Source of the DNA: Lepus europaeus
Taxonomy: Eukaryota > Chordata > Mammalia > Lagomorpha > Leporidae
Length of the DNA: 64,000 bases
NCBI RefSeq assembly: GCF_033115175.1
Contig: NC_084827.1
Location: 25,042,001-25,106,000 of the forward strand
Reading direction: 5' to 3'
In this document: piece by piece, positions 1 through 11,500 of the stretch
How the letters are laid out: the number at the start of each line of letters is the position of its first letter
Position numbering within the stretch: the first letter of the stretch is position 1
Notes under the pieces: generated by a model
What the model was told of the DNA's origin: nothing
Databases searched by the model: none
The model's input: the letters and a program-made list of their open reading frames with translations, nothing else
Program-made: the position numbers and the translations under genes

Positions 1-22
1 GTAAATGTAAATGACAGAGGAC

Positions 23-336
23 TTTTTTTTTTAACTTTTGGGTTTATTTTTATTTATTTGAGGGATAGAGATATCCTATCACTGGTTCACTCCCCAGATG
101 CCCTCAATAGCCAGGGCCAGGCCAGGCGAGGCCAAAGACAGAAGCCAGAAACGCAATTTAGGTCTCTCTGTAGGTGGCAGGGACCCATCTACTTTGGCCG
201 TGACCTGTTGCCTCCTAGGGTACATATTAGCAGGAAACTAGATTCATGAGCAGAACCAGGACTAAAAACCAAGCACTCCAATGTGAAATACAGGCATCAG
301 ATCAGCACCTTAACCACTATGCCAAATGCTTGGCCT
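23..336 (-). mobile_element. CSINE (lagomorph C-repeat)
   Basis: Begins with T10 and TTTATTTATTTGAG, the complement of the CSINE tail. It runs through GGTTCACTCCCCAGATG to the CCACTATGCC head. Diverged copy. Confidence 0.85.
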
Positions 337-510
337 GAGGACATGTTAACTGAAAATTAATTTGTGATGTTGGGGTTAAAGATAAATTTTTAGATCTCAG
401 TAGAAGGAAAAGTGATGTATAGGAAACAACTGATTAAATGAAAATATTCAAACATTAGCATAGCATAGATTTAGAACATCTGACCTTTAAAATATAACCG
501 AAACTTTTCC

Positions 511-776
511 TTTTTAAAATTTATTTTGAGGGACAAACAGCTCCAATTGCAGTTCGTTCTGCAAGTCCTGTAACACCGTTCGCTGAAGGTCAGAACTATA
601 AACTGAGAACTCAATCCAGATCTCCCATATGGATAGCAGGAATGCAGTCACTTGAGCTATCACTGCTACTTCCCAAAGCCTGCGTTAGGAAGCTGGGTTT
701 AGGAGTAGGAGGCCAGAGTGGAACCCAGGCATTCTCATAAGGGACGTGTCTGAACTGCTAGGCCAAACATCCTGCC
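511..776 (-). mobile_element. CSINE, old degenerate copy
   Basis: Only the tail remnant, the GGAAGCTGGGTT-like centre and the GCTAGGCCAAAC head remain recognisable. Confidence 0.6.
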
Positions 777-1226
777 GCTAGATCTTTCCTTGACATGTGT
801 TCAGGAGGACACACTTAAATCAGCCTGTGGGCATTCATCTTGGCTCCCTTCTCCCATTTAGTTCAGACTAAACATTTCTCAAGAGCAGTTGGAGAACTTT
901 ACATACTGGTTAGTGGGGAGAGTTAATGTCAGAATGACTATAAGCCAGGTGAATAGCAAGTTTTAATATGGTTACTTTTAGCTTTTACCTTAGAATCACC
1001 ACTAGTTCCTGTGTCATTCCCCTACCTCCCATTCCTAACAGAACTTGTTGTGTTCCCTTTTCCATTTCTTCTTTTCTCCACAACAAACTTTCTCTCATTT
1101 AACTATAATAAGGTGGTGGTTTATTTTTAATGAAGAAAATGTTGTCCTCATATAACTAAAGAAGTAGCAGCATTCAATTTCCTATTTACTTTCCTCATGT
1201 CTTCCCATCCAAGCTCCTGTCTCCAG

Positions 1227-1248
1227 AAAAAAAAAAAAAAAAAAAAAA
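1227..1248. repeat. A22 homopolymer
   Basis: Uninterrupted run of 22 A with no SINE body in front of it. Confidence 0.9.
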
Positions 1249-1881
1249 CAGCCTTGATCTCTGAATTCATTTTAGAAAAATATTTTCCGTTCTAAATATA
1301 GTATACTATGCCTTTTTTTAATCCAAGTACTCACTTTCCTTCTAATTACATTTAGTTTGTTATCATAGACTACATAGTTGATAAATGATTCTGTTATACA
1401 CATGGGATCTGAGTCTATAATTTTACTTTACTTTTAAAAATAACCATTTTGTGGTTCAAATTTATTTGGCTGTATTTCTTTAAATTTTCTATATAAATTA
1501 ATCAGTTTATTTTGTGATAAATGACAATATAAAACCACAGATGTACTTTAAAGTATAGGCAGGAGATATATAAGTGTTTGGTTACATGTATTTTGAATTC
1601 CTTCAATTCTTTTTTTATTCCATGTATTTAGTTCCTCAAATAGCACCTTGTCCAAATAAATACTCCAAAAAGAATGTTTGATGACAATGTTGTACTCCTG
1701 CTTTGTACTATCTGCTTTTTATTATCGGATGCTTAAAGGTAATCTAAATGTCCTGGCTGCTGTTAAACTTCTTTGAGAACCTTGTACAGAAATAGAAAGC
1801 TCTGAAACAATTTATTTTTTCCATTTGTGCTACTTCTATCCTGGTAATAGTTAGCATATGATCTTTAAAAACTTAAATACT

Positions 1882-2230
1882 GGGCCAGCTCAATAGGCTA
1901 ATCCTCTGCCTGTGGCGCCGGCACACCAGGTTCTAGTCCCGGTCGGGGCGCCGGATTCTGTCCCGGTTGCCCCTCTTCCAGGCCAGCTCTCTGCTGTGGC
2001 CAGGGAGTGCAGTGGAGGATGGCCCAAGTGCTTGGGCCCTGCACCCCATGGGAGACCAGGATAAGCGCCTGGCTCCTGCCTTCAGATCAGCGAGATGCGC
2101 CGGTCGCAGCGCGCCGACTGTGGCAGCTATTGGAGGGTGAACCAACGGCAAAGGAAGACCTTTCTCTCTGTCTCTCTCTCTCTCACTGTCTACTCTGCCT
2201 GTCAAAAAAAAAAAAATAAATAAATAAATA
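1882..2230 (+). mobile_element. CSINE, young GC-rich subtype
   Basis: Full-length, with GGCGCCGGCACACCAGG near the head, CAAGTGCTTGGGCCCTGCAC in the middle, a CT-rich stretch, and an A-rich tail ending in AAAT units. Possible 7-bp duplication AAATACT on both sides. Confidence 0.92.
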
Positions 2231-2417
2231 CTAATGAATGACTGAATCTGTTTCTTACTGGGGTCTCCTTTGAACACTTTTTTTTTTACAAAAAGGTCTT
2301 TTGTCCAAAATCACAAATAATACCAGAGGAAGAGTTACAAAGACCATAATAAAAAGTTTGTCTTAATAAAATGACTTTTCTCTTTGAAATGACTTAGAAT
2401 TTAAATAGATGTTAAAT

Positions 2418-2450
2418 ACACACACACACGCACATGCACACACACACACA
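2418..2450. repeat. CA dinucleotide repeat
   Basis: Interrupted CA run with CG and TG substitutions. Confidence 0.9.
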
Positions 2451-2874
2451 AAAAAGAACTTGTGTAAGTGCTAGTTTTTCTAAATTGTTAATTATAATTT
2501 TAAATTATACCAGTAAGTCCATAGACAAAGTTTACAATGAATATATAAAAACAACTACTCATTTTAGTTAAATGCATTTAGGATAGTCCTTTCAGAATTG
2601 CATTTTTTTCTCTGAACACGAACAGACTTCCTGTATTCTCCCTTTTAAGTATGAATGTTAGAAGCGGAGATAATTTTGTGTGGACTGTCATTCTGAGAAA
2701 TTAGATCTTAGAGTCTTTGATATTTTTGTTTCCCTGAGTGTTCGGAGCAGAACAAAGTACTTCACTTAGGAATAGTTAGGTGCCTTGCAAAGAAGGTACA
2801 TTTTGCAAGTTATATGCTATGAGAAGAGAGGTTCATTTTGAGTTGTAATATATACATATTAATTATAACATTAT

Positions 2875-3195
2875 GGGGTCAGCACTGTAGGATAGTAGGC
2901 TAAGTCTCTGCCTGCAGTGCTGGCATCCCATATAGGTGCTGGTTTCTGTCCTGGGTACTCCTCTTCCAATCCAGCTCTCTACTATGGCCTGAGAAAGCAA
3001 TAGAAGATGGTCCAAGTGCTTGGGCCCCTTTCACTCATGTTGGAGACCTGGAAGAAGTTGCAGGCTTTAGATGGGCCAAGCTCTGGCAGTTACAGCCATT
3101 CAGGGAGTGAACCAGCTGATGGAAGACCTTCCTCTCTGTTTCTCCCTCCCTCTGTAACTCTGCCTTTCAGATAAATAAATAAATCTTTTTTTAAA
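2875..3195 (+). mobile_element. CSINE, old subtype
   Basis: Head GGGGTCAGCACTGTAGG, tail AAATAAATAAATC. Flanked by ATTATAACATTAT at 2862-2874 and ATTATAATATTAT at 3196-3208, a 13-bp target duplication with one mismatch. Confidence 0.88.
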
Positions 3196-3672
3196 ATTAT
3201 AATATTATATCACATGAGATATAAATATACAAAGGTACAAGCTCAGTTTTTCTAGTAAGGCGTAAATTCTGCAATTGCCAATCATACAGATCATATTACC
3301 TGAGCTTCCCACCTGTATAGCAACTCTTGGAATTTCAGTATGATTCTGGGTTTAAGAATGCTGTCCCTTGATAATAGCTTTAAATTCCTCACCTAAGGTT
3401 TGTGTGCTGGAATAAACAGAAGTAACCCAGTTGCAAGGGCAGGTATTACTCAGGAAAGGATTTAATTAGAAAAGTGTTGATTGCATATGCATTAAGGAAA
3501 GAAAATACTTCTTCTAAGGCAGCAGGTTTTCTTAATTTAATTAATCCTGTTCTGGGATTGTCAGTTTGTTTTCCCTTTAAATTTTTTGTTTATTTTATAA
3601 GATAAGTGAGTCTAAGAAAATAAAACTTTCTGGAAAAGGATTCACTGAGTTGTGCTTACTTTCCTTTCCAAG

Positions 3673-3781
3673 GTATCTGATGGCCAAGAGTCTACACCAC
3701 CAACACCTGCACCCACTTCGGGAATTGTAGGTGCATTAATGGAAGTGATGCAGAAAAGGAGCAAAGCCATTCATTCCTCAG
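3673..3781 (+). CDS. WASL: WASL (N-WASP) penultimate coding exon
   Basis: This exon encodes the linker after the second WH2 motif and most of the central (C) helix of neural Wiskott-Aldrich syndrome protein. The reading starts VSDGQESTPPTPAPTSG and continues through GALMEVMQKRSKAIHSS. The acceptor is TTTCCTTTCCAAG just before 3673 and the donor is G|GTATGTG after 3781. The exon leaves one base (G), completed by AT at 8887 to give Asp. In the family, the C helix and acidic tail bind and activate the Arp2/3 complex while the WH2 motifs deliver actin monomers. The rest of the gene (WH1, CRIB/GBD, proline-rich and WH2 regions) lies to the left of the window. From memory the human residue after the first Val is Ala, here Ser. 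Identification is very secure. Confidence 0.96.
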
Positions 3782-3911
3782 GTATGTGTGTTTTTTAAAA
3801 CCTTGACTATTTGAGTTCTGTTTTGTTTTTGTTTTTAATTTATATTTTATCACTGTCATGGCTAGCTTTCTTTCTGCTAATTGAGTAACTTACTGTTCGA
3901 GATTCTAGGGC

Positions 3912-4234
3912 TTTTTTTTTTTTTTTAAGATTTATTTATTTGAAAGGCAGAGTTACAGAGAGGCAGAGGCAGAGAGACAGGTCTTCCATCCACTGTTTCA
4001 CTGCCCAGGTGACCGCAACAGCTGGAGCTGTGCAGATCCAAAGCCAGGAGCTTCTTCTGGGTCTCCCACGTGGGTGCAGGGGCCTAAGGACTTGGGCCAT
4101 CTTCTATTGCTTTCCCAAGCCATAGCAGAGAGCTGGATTGGAAGTGGAGCAGCCAGGACTCGAACTGGCACCCATATAGGATGCGAGCACTGCAGGCGAC
4201 ATCTTCCCCACTACACCACAGTGCCGGACTGGGG
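3912..4234 (-). mobile_element. CSINE in WASL last intron
   Basis: Starts with T14 and AAGATTTATTTATTTG and ends with ACACCACAGTGCCGGAC. Lies 130 bp after the penultimate WASL exon. Confidence 0.9.
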
Positions 4235-4522
4235 CATATTTTAAACAGTCTGCCTCTGACTAGTCTGCCTGAAACCTAATGAATGCCAGGACACTGCAAC
4301 CATAACCATAAATTGGAGCAACAACTTTGGAAAAAAAAATAAGGAAGCACTAATAGAATTCCTGACAAGCCACCTTTAAACAAGGCTTGAGATTTCTGGG
4401 CCTCATTCTTATGACATTTCAAGATAAAAAATTCAGATTTCTTGATCTGTGGGAATTAGGACTAAGAAATTGGGTGACTTCTACATTCAAGGAGTTTGTA
4501 AAGAATATTAACTTACTTATTC

Positions 4523-4813
4523 TAAATTTATTTATTTATTTATTTATTTATTTATTGGAGAGACAGAAATAGGTAAGTGGAGGATGTCATCCACTGGTTG
4601 ACTCTCCAAATGCCTGCAGTGGCCAGGGCCCAAACCAGGGGCTGGAAACTGAAAATGGGTTTCCCACATGGGTGGCAAGGACCTGATGATTCCATCCATC
4701 ACTGCTGCCTCCCAGAGTCTACCAGTAGGGAGCTGGAATCAGATATCAAATCCAGGTACTCACTCCAGTGTAGGATGTGGGCATCTTAACCAGTAGGCTG
4801 AACCATACTCCAC
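4523..4813 (-). mobile_element. CSINE, old copy
   Basis: Begins with seven TTTA units. The head is eroded (CCAGTAGGCTGAACC). Confidence 0.82.
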
Positions 4814-4857
4814 TACTGCTTCAAAGTTTGGTGTTATGTTTTGGTCTTGGGTTGTGT

Positions 4858-4908
4858 GGTTTTTTTGTTTTTGTTTTTTTGTTTGTTTGTTGTTGTTTTT
4901 TTTTTTTG
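4858..4908. repeat. T/G-rich low-complexity stretch
   Basis: Runs of T broken by single G, possibly a decayed A-tail on the other strand. Confidence 0.8.
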
Positions 4909-5084
4909 CGTTTCCTAAAAGACTTGTTTTATTAAGCCAGTACCTATTTTAAACATATTATTAAACTATATACATACTGCCCCATAAATGAATAATGTTT
5001 CTAAAAATAGACAAGAGTATAGATTTGGCTGATTACATTGGTTGAAGGGTTTACTAGCTTCTCAAGCATGATGTGCTAGAATCA

Positions 5085-5255
5085 GATCTTATTCTTATTA
5101 GCACTTTTATTTAATCTCTGTGGACCTCAGTTTTCTTATTTGTTACATGGAGAGAATTCACAAATCATATGATTGATGTGAGATTAAATAGTATATAAAC
5201 AACAGATTACCTAGCAACCTGATAGGTGCTAAGTAAATGTTATTTTCCTTTTCTT
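5085..5255 (+). mobile_element. MIR
   Basis: Core GGACCTCAGTTTTCTTATTTG and the GATTAAATAGTATATAAAC segment match the MIR consensus order. Confidence 0.7.
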
Positions 5256-5344
5256 TCTCTGTAGCAATGTAGATATCTATGATCCTTGAGCAATATTTGT
5301 TTTAAGTAGACATATTTATTCCTTTACTACATTACAGGGATAGA

Positions 5345-6740
5345 ATAGGCTAATTCATTCTATAAATATTTATTATGAAATAGTAATAAAATTTTAACAA
5401 AACAAAAACCCATGCCTTCAAGGAAACATGCATTCTAGTGAGAAAGAAACAAACCATAAACAAAACAAATTTTATATATATATATAAAATGTTAATTAAA
5501 TAGTGAGAAGTACTCAGGACAAAAATACAGCAGAAATGGGAGATAGGGAGTTTCAGGATACAGGAGGGAGGTTCGTTTTGACATGGTATCATGAGGCCTA
5601 ATTGAGGTGTTGCTAAAAGACCAAAAAGAGGTGAGGGAAGAATAGTATAGAAAACTGGGGGCCAGCGCTGCAGCTCACTAGGCTAATCCTCTACCTGTGG
5701 CGCTGGCACTCCGGGTTCTGGTCCCGGTTGGGGTGCCGGTTCTGTCCCGGTTGCTACGCTTCTGGTCCAGCTCTCTGCTGTGGCCTGGGAGGGCAGTGGA
5801 GGTTGGCCCAAGTGCTTGGGCCCTGCACCCACATGGGAGACCAGGAGGAAGCACCTGGCTCCTGGCTTCAGATCTGTGCAGCATGCTGGCCATAGCGGCC
5901 ATTTAGAGGGTGAACCAATGGAGGGAAGGCCTTTCTCTCTCTCTATCTCTAAAAAAAAAAAAGAAAGAAAACTGGGGAAGAGTGTGCCAGATGGAGATCA
6001 AGTGCAGAGTCCCTGAGGTTGAGGAGCAATGAGGAAGTCAGTATGACTAGAAAAGGGTAGTAAGGAAGGAAGTAGGAGACCAGTTTATAAGGCTTTGGAG
6101 GTGATTGAAGTATGTTGGTTTTATTCTCAACGTGATGTACAATTGTTAGAGGAGTAGTGATGATCCAAGCCATAGATGATGGAGGTTTGAGCCAAGTTTA
6201 TTGCACCAATGAGAAGTGGTTAGATACTAGTTTTATTTTAAATGTGGAGATCAGTGGTTTTGCTGATGGATTCTAGATGGGGTGTGACAAAAGAGAGGAG
6301 TGAAGGATTACTCCCAAGTTTTTGTACCTGAGCACCTAGAAGGTTGTAATGTTTTTAACAGAAAAAAGAAAAAGAAAACAGAAAAGAGGGGCAAGTTTGA
6401 GATGAAGATTAGGAGTTTTGCCTTTGTACATACTAAGTTTGAGATGTTTATTGGGAATTCCAATGTCAATGTTAATTTGGTTCTGAGTCTGGAATTAAAG
6501 GCGGAAGTCTGAATTGTTAAGTAAATTTGGGTCAGTTGTGTTTAATGTGATGCAACTAGAGATCAGCAGAATGGATATAGAGAAGAGAAGGCCTAATATG
6601 TCTTAGGACTGGAGAGTGTGTAAAGCCAAATGAGACAATGTTTGATGGAGGACAGGGTGATCATCTGCTTCTGATCAAAAATGAGGACAGGCTTTATTTA
6701 GGTTTACCAACAGAAGTGGTGTCAGTGGATTTAAAAGAGA
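5345..6740 (-). mobile_element. L2 relic, antisense, split by a CSINE
   Basis: Starts with ATTCATTCTATAAATATTTATT, the complement of the L2 3' end. Further in, AGGATTACTCCCAAGTTTTT and AAGTTTGAGATGTTTATTGG match known antisense L2 text. Interrupted at 5661-5965. Confidence 0.65.
5661..5965 (+). mobile_element. CSINE, young subtype
   Basis: Perfect 12-bp target duplication AGAAAACTGGGG at 5649-5660 and 5966-5977. The 3' part is shorter than in other young copies. Confidence 0.92.
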
Positions 6741-6746
6741 AGAGAC

Positions 6747-7075
6747 TAGGGATTTGCATTTGGCCAGTAGTTAGGATTGCATACTTATATCTCAGAGTAC
6801 CTGGGTTCAAGTCCTGGCTCAGGTCCTCATCCCAACTTCCTGCTAATGCACACCCTTGGAGGCAGCAGGTGATGGCTAAAGTAATAGAGTCCCTGCCACC
6901 CATATCAGAGACCTGGATTGAGTTCCTGGCTCCCAGTCATTGGAGGGTTGTTGGAGGTGTAGTGATGATCCAGCTGCAGTTGTTGGCAGACATTTGGGGA
7001 GTGGACCAGTAGATGAAGATGTCTCTTTCAGTCTGTCTTCTGCCTCTCAGATAATAAAATCAATAAAAGAAAAAT
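6747..7075 (+). mobile_element. CSINE, old degenerate copy
   Basis: Recognised from GGTTCAAGTCCTGGCTC, AGAGACCTGGATTGAGTTCC and the TCAGATAATAAAATC tail. Confidence 0.75.
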
Positions 7076-7276
7076 GTGTTGACGGAGTTCCTGCTTATCA
7101 CTGAAATTACTGCTGGAATTTATAGGTGAACAATATACCAGTTTTATTTTTGTTGTTTTTATGGCCTATTTTTTTATTTCTTTGAATGTTTATTAGAAAA
7201 CACCCATCTACTAGTTTACATTATTCTCATTAGCAAGTGGCCAGATATTCCTCTTGAATAATGACTTTCTGGATCT

Positions 7277-7610
7277 CCCATTGTGGTGCAGTTGGGTAAG
7301 CTGCCACCTGTGATGCTGGCATCCCATATCAGAGTGCAAGTTTGAGTCCCAGCTGCTCTACTTCCTATCCAGCTCCCTAATAATGTACCTGGGAAAGCTA
7401 TAGAAGATGGCCAAAGCACCTGGGACCCTGCCACACATGTAAGAGACCTGGATGGAGTTCGTGGCTCCTGGCTTCAGCCTGACCCAGTCCTGGCTGTTGG
7501 GGCCATTTGGGAAGTGACCCAGCAGATGGAAGATATCTCCTTCTCTCTCTCTCTCTCTCTCTCTCTCTGTACTCTGCCTTTCAAATACATAATAAAATGA
7601 ATCTTTTTTC
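7277..7610 (+). mobile_element. CSINE, old subtype
   Basis: Head ATTGTGGTGCAGTTGGGTAAG, about 30 nt of CT repeat, then a short tail. Confidence 0.88.
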
Positions 7611-7752
7611 AAAGAGAAAAGGTGCAAGAAAGCTTCTGGATTCATGATATATGAGTCTGAAATTCAGAAAGACCTACCATTTTAACACATTGAGACACCG
7701 GTTGGAGTTTTAGACTGTCTTAGTAACAGATTTCTCCAGAAATCAAATGATT

Positions 7753-8068
7753 GAGGCTGGCATTGTGGCACAGTGGGTTATGTTACTGCCTGCAACACTG
7801 GCATCCCATATCATAGTACTGGTTCAAGTCCTGGCTGTTCTGCTTCCATTCCAGCTCCCTACTAATGCACCTGGGAAAGAATTGGATAAAGACCGCTGTA
7901 CCCACATGGGAGACCAGGATGGAGTTCTGGGCTCCTGGCTTCAGCCTGGCCCAACTCTGGCCATTGTAGCATTTGGGGAATGAGCCAGCTGAAGATTCTC
8001 TCTCCCTCTCTCTCTCTTTCTCTCTCTCTGACTCTCTCATTCTCAGATCTCACTCTCACTCTGCCTTT
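7753..8068 (+). mobile_element. CSINE, old subtype
   Basis: Head GAGGCTGGCATTGTGGCAC, CT-rich 3' part. Directly abuts the L1 fragment, with no own A-tail left. Confidence 0.88.
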
Positions 8069-8768
8069 AGCAAACTGGTGCAGCCATTAAGGAAGATGGT
8101 TATGGAGATTCCTCAGAAAACTAAAAATGGGTCTATTGTATGACCCACTTATCTCACTCCTAGGAATACATCCAAAGGAAATGAAATCAACCAACATACA
8201 AAAGAGTTACTTGCACTTCCATGTTTATAGCAGCTCCATTCCCATTAGCTAAGACATGGAATCAATCTAGATGTCCATCAGCTAATGACTACATAAAGAA
8301 AATGTAGTACAAATACACAGCAGAATATTACTCAGCCATAAAAAAGAATGAAATCCTGACAATTGCAACAAAATGGATGCAAATAGAGAATATAATGATA
8401 AGTAAAATCAGCCAGAGACAAAAAGACAAAAAGCACGTGTTTTCTCTTTTTTGTGGTAATTAATATATGCAGAGAGTATAAAACTTGTGTGGATGTCATA
8501 TAATTTGGTATATAGTTATAAATAGTGCTTAACTGAATCATATTATGTAAATGACAGTTCACTCATACTTCACATGTTTGAAAAAAGAAATGGAAGTGTG
8601 AACTAATGAGGACTCTTGGGGTACTAGTAACGCTTTGTTCTAATTTGACTGTTGGTTTTGAGTATGATCAAATGACCCTAAAAAACCTCACATATCTGTA
8701 TACTTTGGGGCATTTCTTGGTATGTATACTGTATTTCAATCAAATATTTAAAAATAAATAATAAAAAT
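8069..8768 (+). mobile_element. L1 3' end, sense
   Basis: End of the L1 second open frame and 3' UTR: ACACAGCAGAATATTACTCAG, GAAATGAAATCAACC and an A-rich end are typical. Stop codons throughout, so it is dead. Confidence 0.85.
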
Positions 8769-8886
8769 CTAAAACAATGTTTTATGTTCCAGGAATTGAA
8801 TACTTGGAGGAACCACCCCAGAATTATGTAACATCATTTTATTTATTCATATATTTAAATTGTTTGTCTTAATGGTTTTCTTGTAG

Positions 8887-8948
8887 ATGAGGATGATGAA
8901 GAAGATGATGAAGAAGACTTTGAGGATGATGATGAATGGGAAGACTGA
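8887..8948 (+). CDS. WASL: WASL last coding exon (acidic tail) and stop
   Basis: The exon follows an acceptor ending TTTTCTTGTAG. It encodes about 20 residues, nearly all Asp or Glu, ending in FEDDDEWED before TGA at 8946-8948. This is the acidic A segment of the VCA module. The conserved Trp near the C-terminus docks into Arp2/3. Reading frame is restored exactly by the single base carried over from 3781. The exon is too short and repetitive for ORF callers. The preceding intron is 5.1 kb and filled with repeats, whereas the sequence after the stop has none, as expected for a conserved long 3' UTR. Confidence 0.96.
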
Positions 8949-11500
8949 TCTATATGTTATATATATATTTTTAAGGTGAAATACTAAACACTACTTTCTG
9001 TCTATGGATTCTGTAAAATTATCATGTAAATGTTCTACCAATTTGCTGTATATTTTTGTTGCCTTGTTTTTTTGCTTTTTTTTTAATTAATCTGTGCAAT
9101 ACCTCATGTAATCTGTAAAGGTTTGTCATAATACTCTACAAAGCTACTCCCTGTTACTTGTGTGCAAGTTTACACCAGGATGCTCACTTGATTTGTGAAT
9201 ATTTTTTCATTCCATCAACAAGGGAGTTTAAATATTGTATGTGAGACTGACAAAAACCTTAATGTAATTTAGTTATAATGCCAGAAGGAAAACACTATTT
9301 TCATACCCTACTTTTTCTGTACCTAAATTTTCTTATAAAAACCTAGTATAGCACTACATTGTTTTTTAAGTGATGCAAACCTTAGTTTCTTTAGACCCTT
9401 CATTTTGAATACAATGCTACATATGAATGTTGAAGCTGATACATTGCACAGTTCTCTAGACATCACCACACTGATACAGTTTCTCAAATTTTAGCAATAC
9501 ACTCTACATAAAATCACTACAGAGACACTGGTGGGGAGAATCAATAACACGCCTGTGACAGCAGTGTTGCCTTTTGTTGGTACAATGGTATTTACAGGCT
9601 GGGATCATATGGAGCCCTTCCATGCCTGTACTCGACTGACTGAGGCTATGTTTGTGCTGTAACAAATGTGGCAGACTCTTTTTGGCAAAAATTCATAAAA
9701 TATTTTTGGTATTATTCTGAAAAAAAAAAGATTTAAGTTGAGATTTGGAAAGTAATTTTCTTCTACATGAACTGAAGAGGGTCATGCATTATGGTTACTC
9801 CAACATTTGGTCTGAAATGCTATAGAGATCAAAATATTATTAAAATGATATGAAATTAAGTATTTTATTTTGCAATTTGTATAGATTGAGTATTGAGAAG
9901 TTCCAAACATAAAATCTTACCTGATTGGCAAAAGTATGTACTGTAATGCTGAACCTAACATTCTGTATAGTTTTATTTTAATAATTTCTTGAGATTTTCA
10001 TCAAATGTCAGGTGAAAGGTTACATTTTCCTTAAAGATTTGTTAACCTAATGTCAAATTTCTTGGAATACATACCTAAATGATAGCTTTTTAAAAATGAA
10101 ACTTTACAACCTGCACATTTGTTATGCATACTAAATGGTGTGTTGCAATTAGGATTTCCTTGCCTTTCTACAGTAATACACTAATTTGCCTAAAGGCGGT
10201 TGTTTCATATTTATAGCACTAATTATCATGCCTACCTACTTTAAACTTTAGGTAGAAAATTATTTGATTTAAATACAGACATATTTTTCTCACATTGAGT
10301 CATGTGCAGAATGTAGTTCCAAATGTATTTCATTACTGTAGTCACAATATCCAACTAAAAGTTATGGTATCCAGAATTGTACCGACCAAAATCTAGTATT
10401 GGCATGATCTTGACAGGCTGGACCTGCAAGATGTGGCTTGAATTTTAACCAGTTATTACATAATCTTTAGTGATCATGCATCTAGTTATCATAAGAAGTA
10501 ATTTAAAAGGTTTTGTTGCTGAAAGCAGTAAGTGGTGCAGTAAAATAGTTAAGTTATTCAAAGAATGTTACCTTCCTTGCAAGAGTAATTTAAGCACATG
10601 GGAAAGATTCTAGGCTTTTTTGTTTCCTGCAAAAACAGTGCCCTCTGCTGCTTGAAACCTTCTTCTGCTTACTATCATTTTTATTGTGGCTTGAGCTCAG
10701 TGAGTCGGTGTGGATGTGGCTGGACATCTAGGAACCAATGAAATTAGGAATTTGTGCAAATGGTAAATAGAATATTATGATTATTTTAAATAACATCAAA
10801 CCTCTTCCTATTTAAAATTTTTGACAGTATAAAAAACTTTCCTAGAAATGTCTTTAAGATAATGCCAAATTTTAGATCACTTAACTTTTGGCCAATTCAG
10901 TTTTTCTAGCTAGCTTTCGTTTGGTAAATATTCATCAGACTCTGCTCTGAGCAGAACTCTTTGAGTTGAAAACAGAATTTTAAACAATTAAAATGAGCAT
11001 ATAACTTGCCAAAGGTAATTGAGTAGTGTTGTTTTTTTCCTTTAATTAAAAAAAGACTGTTGTTGCACAATCTAAACTATTATTGGTTGAAACAACAGCT
11101 GTGGAGTTCAGTCCAGGCATGAGTATTAAATCTGCTTTACCAAGTAAGATACAAGGTTGCATGTTTCAGTCCTCCACCATCTCGCATTGTGAGCAGCACT
11201 ATACCTGTGCATTGTCTGAAAGCCTCGCGTATATACTCCAGCTAAATGATTGTCTGGTAGCCTTCACGTTTTAACAAACTAGCATGAGGCTTTTTATATC
11301 TAAGTGCTACGTGATAGACAATTTCAGCTAGCCACATATTGTATGTATGAGATTCATAAAGACTTTCAATCATTCATTTCCATTTATCAACTGAAATTTT
11401 GTTTTAGTATGTGAATTTTTTTTGAAATGTATAGTGAATAGGATGTTGCACTGGTGGCAATTCATCATGGAGCATAATAAAATTAATTTGACCCAAACAG
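8949..11500 (+). other. WASL: WASL 3' UTR
   Basis: About 2.55 kb of AT-rich sequence follows the WASL stop with no SINE, L1 or L2 insertion, although such elements fill both flanks. The first canonical AATAAA is at 11476-11481, followed by a T/GT-rich stretch typical of a downstream element. The length agrees with my recollection of a roughly 2.5 kb human WASL 3' UTR. The short open frames inside it are chance. The exact end is inferred. Confidence 0.8.
11476..11481 (+). promoter_or_regulatory. WASL: WASL polyadenylation signal AATAAA
   Basis: First canonical hexamer after the stop. A TGTGCTTTTTATTC-type GU/U-rich stretch begins about 30 nt downstream, so cleavage near 11500 is likely. Two further AATAAA hexamers at 11895-11900 and 12442-12447 lie in repeat-free sequence and could serve longer isoforms. 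Confidence 0.7.

Larger units (their letters stand above)
1..3672 (+). other. WASL: WASL intron (partial), upstream of the penultimate exon
   Basis: No exon of WASL is recognisable here; the proline-rich/WH2 exon must lie to the left. The stretch holds four CSINEs (23-336, 511-776, 1882-2230, 2875-3195), an A22 run and a CA repeat. The unique parts (340-510, 780-1880, 2450-2870, 3200-3650) show nothing further that I recognise. Confidence 0.8.
3782..8886 (+). other. WASL: WASL last intron
   Basis: GT-AG intron of 5.1 kb composed mainly of repeats: CSINEs at 3912-4234, 4523-4813, 5661-5965, 6747-7075, 7277-7610 and 7753-8068, a MIR, an antisense L2 and a sense L1 3' end. Unique residue is short. 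A perfect MEF2-type CTAAAAATAG sits at 5001-5010, which may be chance. Confidence 0.85.

Noticed and set aside
1882-1960. tRNA-like A and B box sequence (GGTTCTAGTCCC)
   Set aside because: Belongs to the tRNA-derived CSINE head. No cloverleaf tRNA gene is present here or elsewhere in the window.
1933-2277. Open frames of 60-170 codons across CSINEs (also near 20139, 41648, 52046 and others)
   Set aside because: GC-rich young CSINEs lack stops by composition. Similar peptides recur at every copy, so they are repeat shadows.
5001-5010. Perfect MEF2-type CTAAAAATAG in WASL intron
   Set aside because: AT-rich ten-mers of this sort arise often by chance; no cluster with other muscle motifs.
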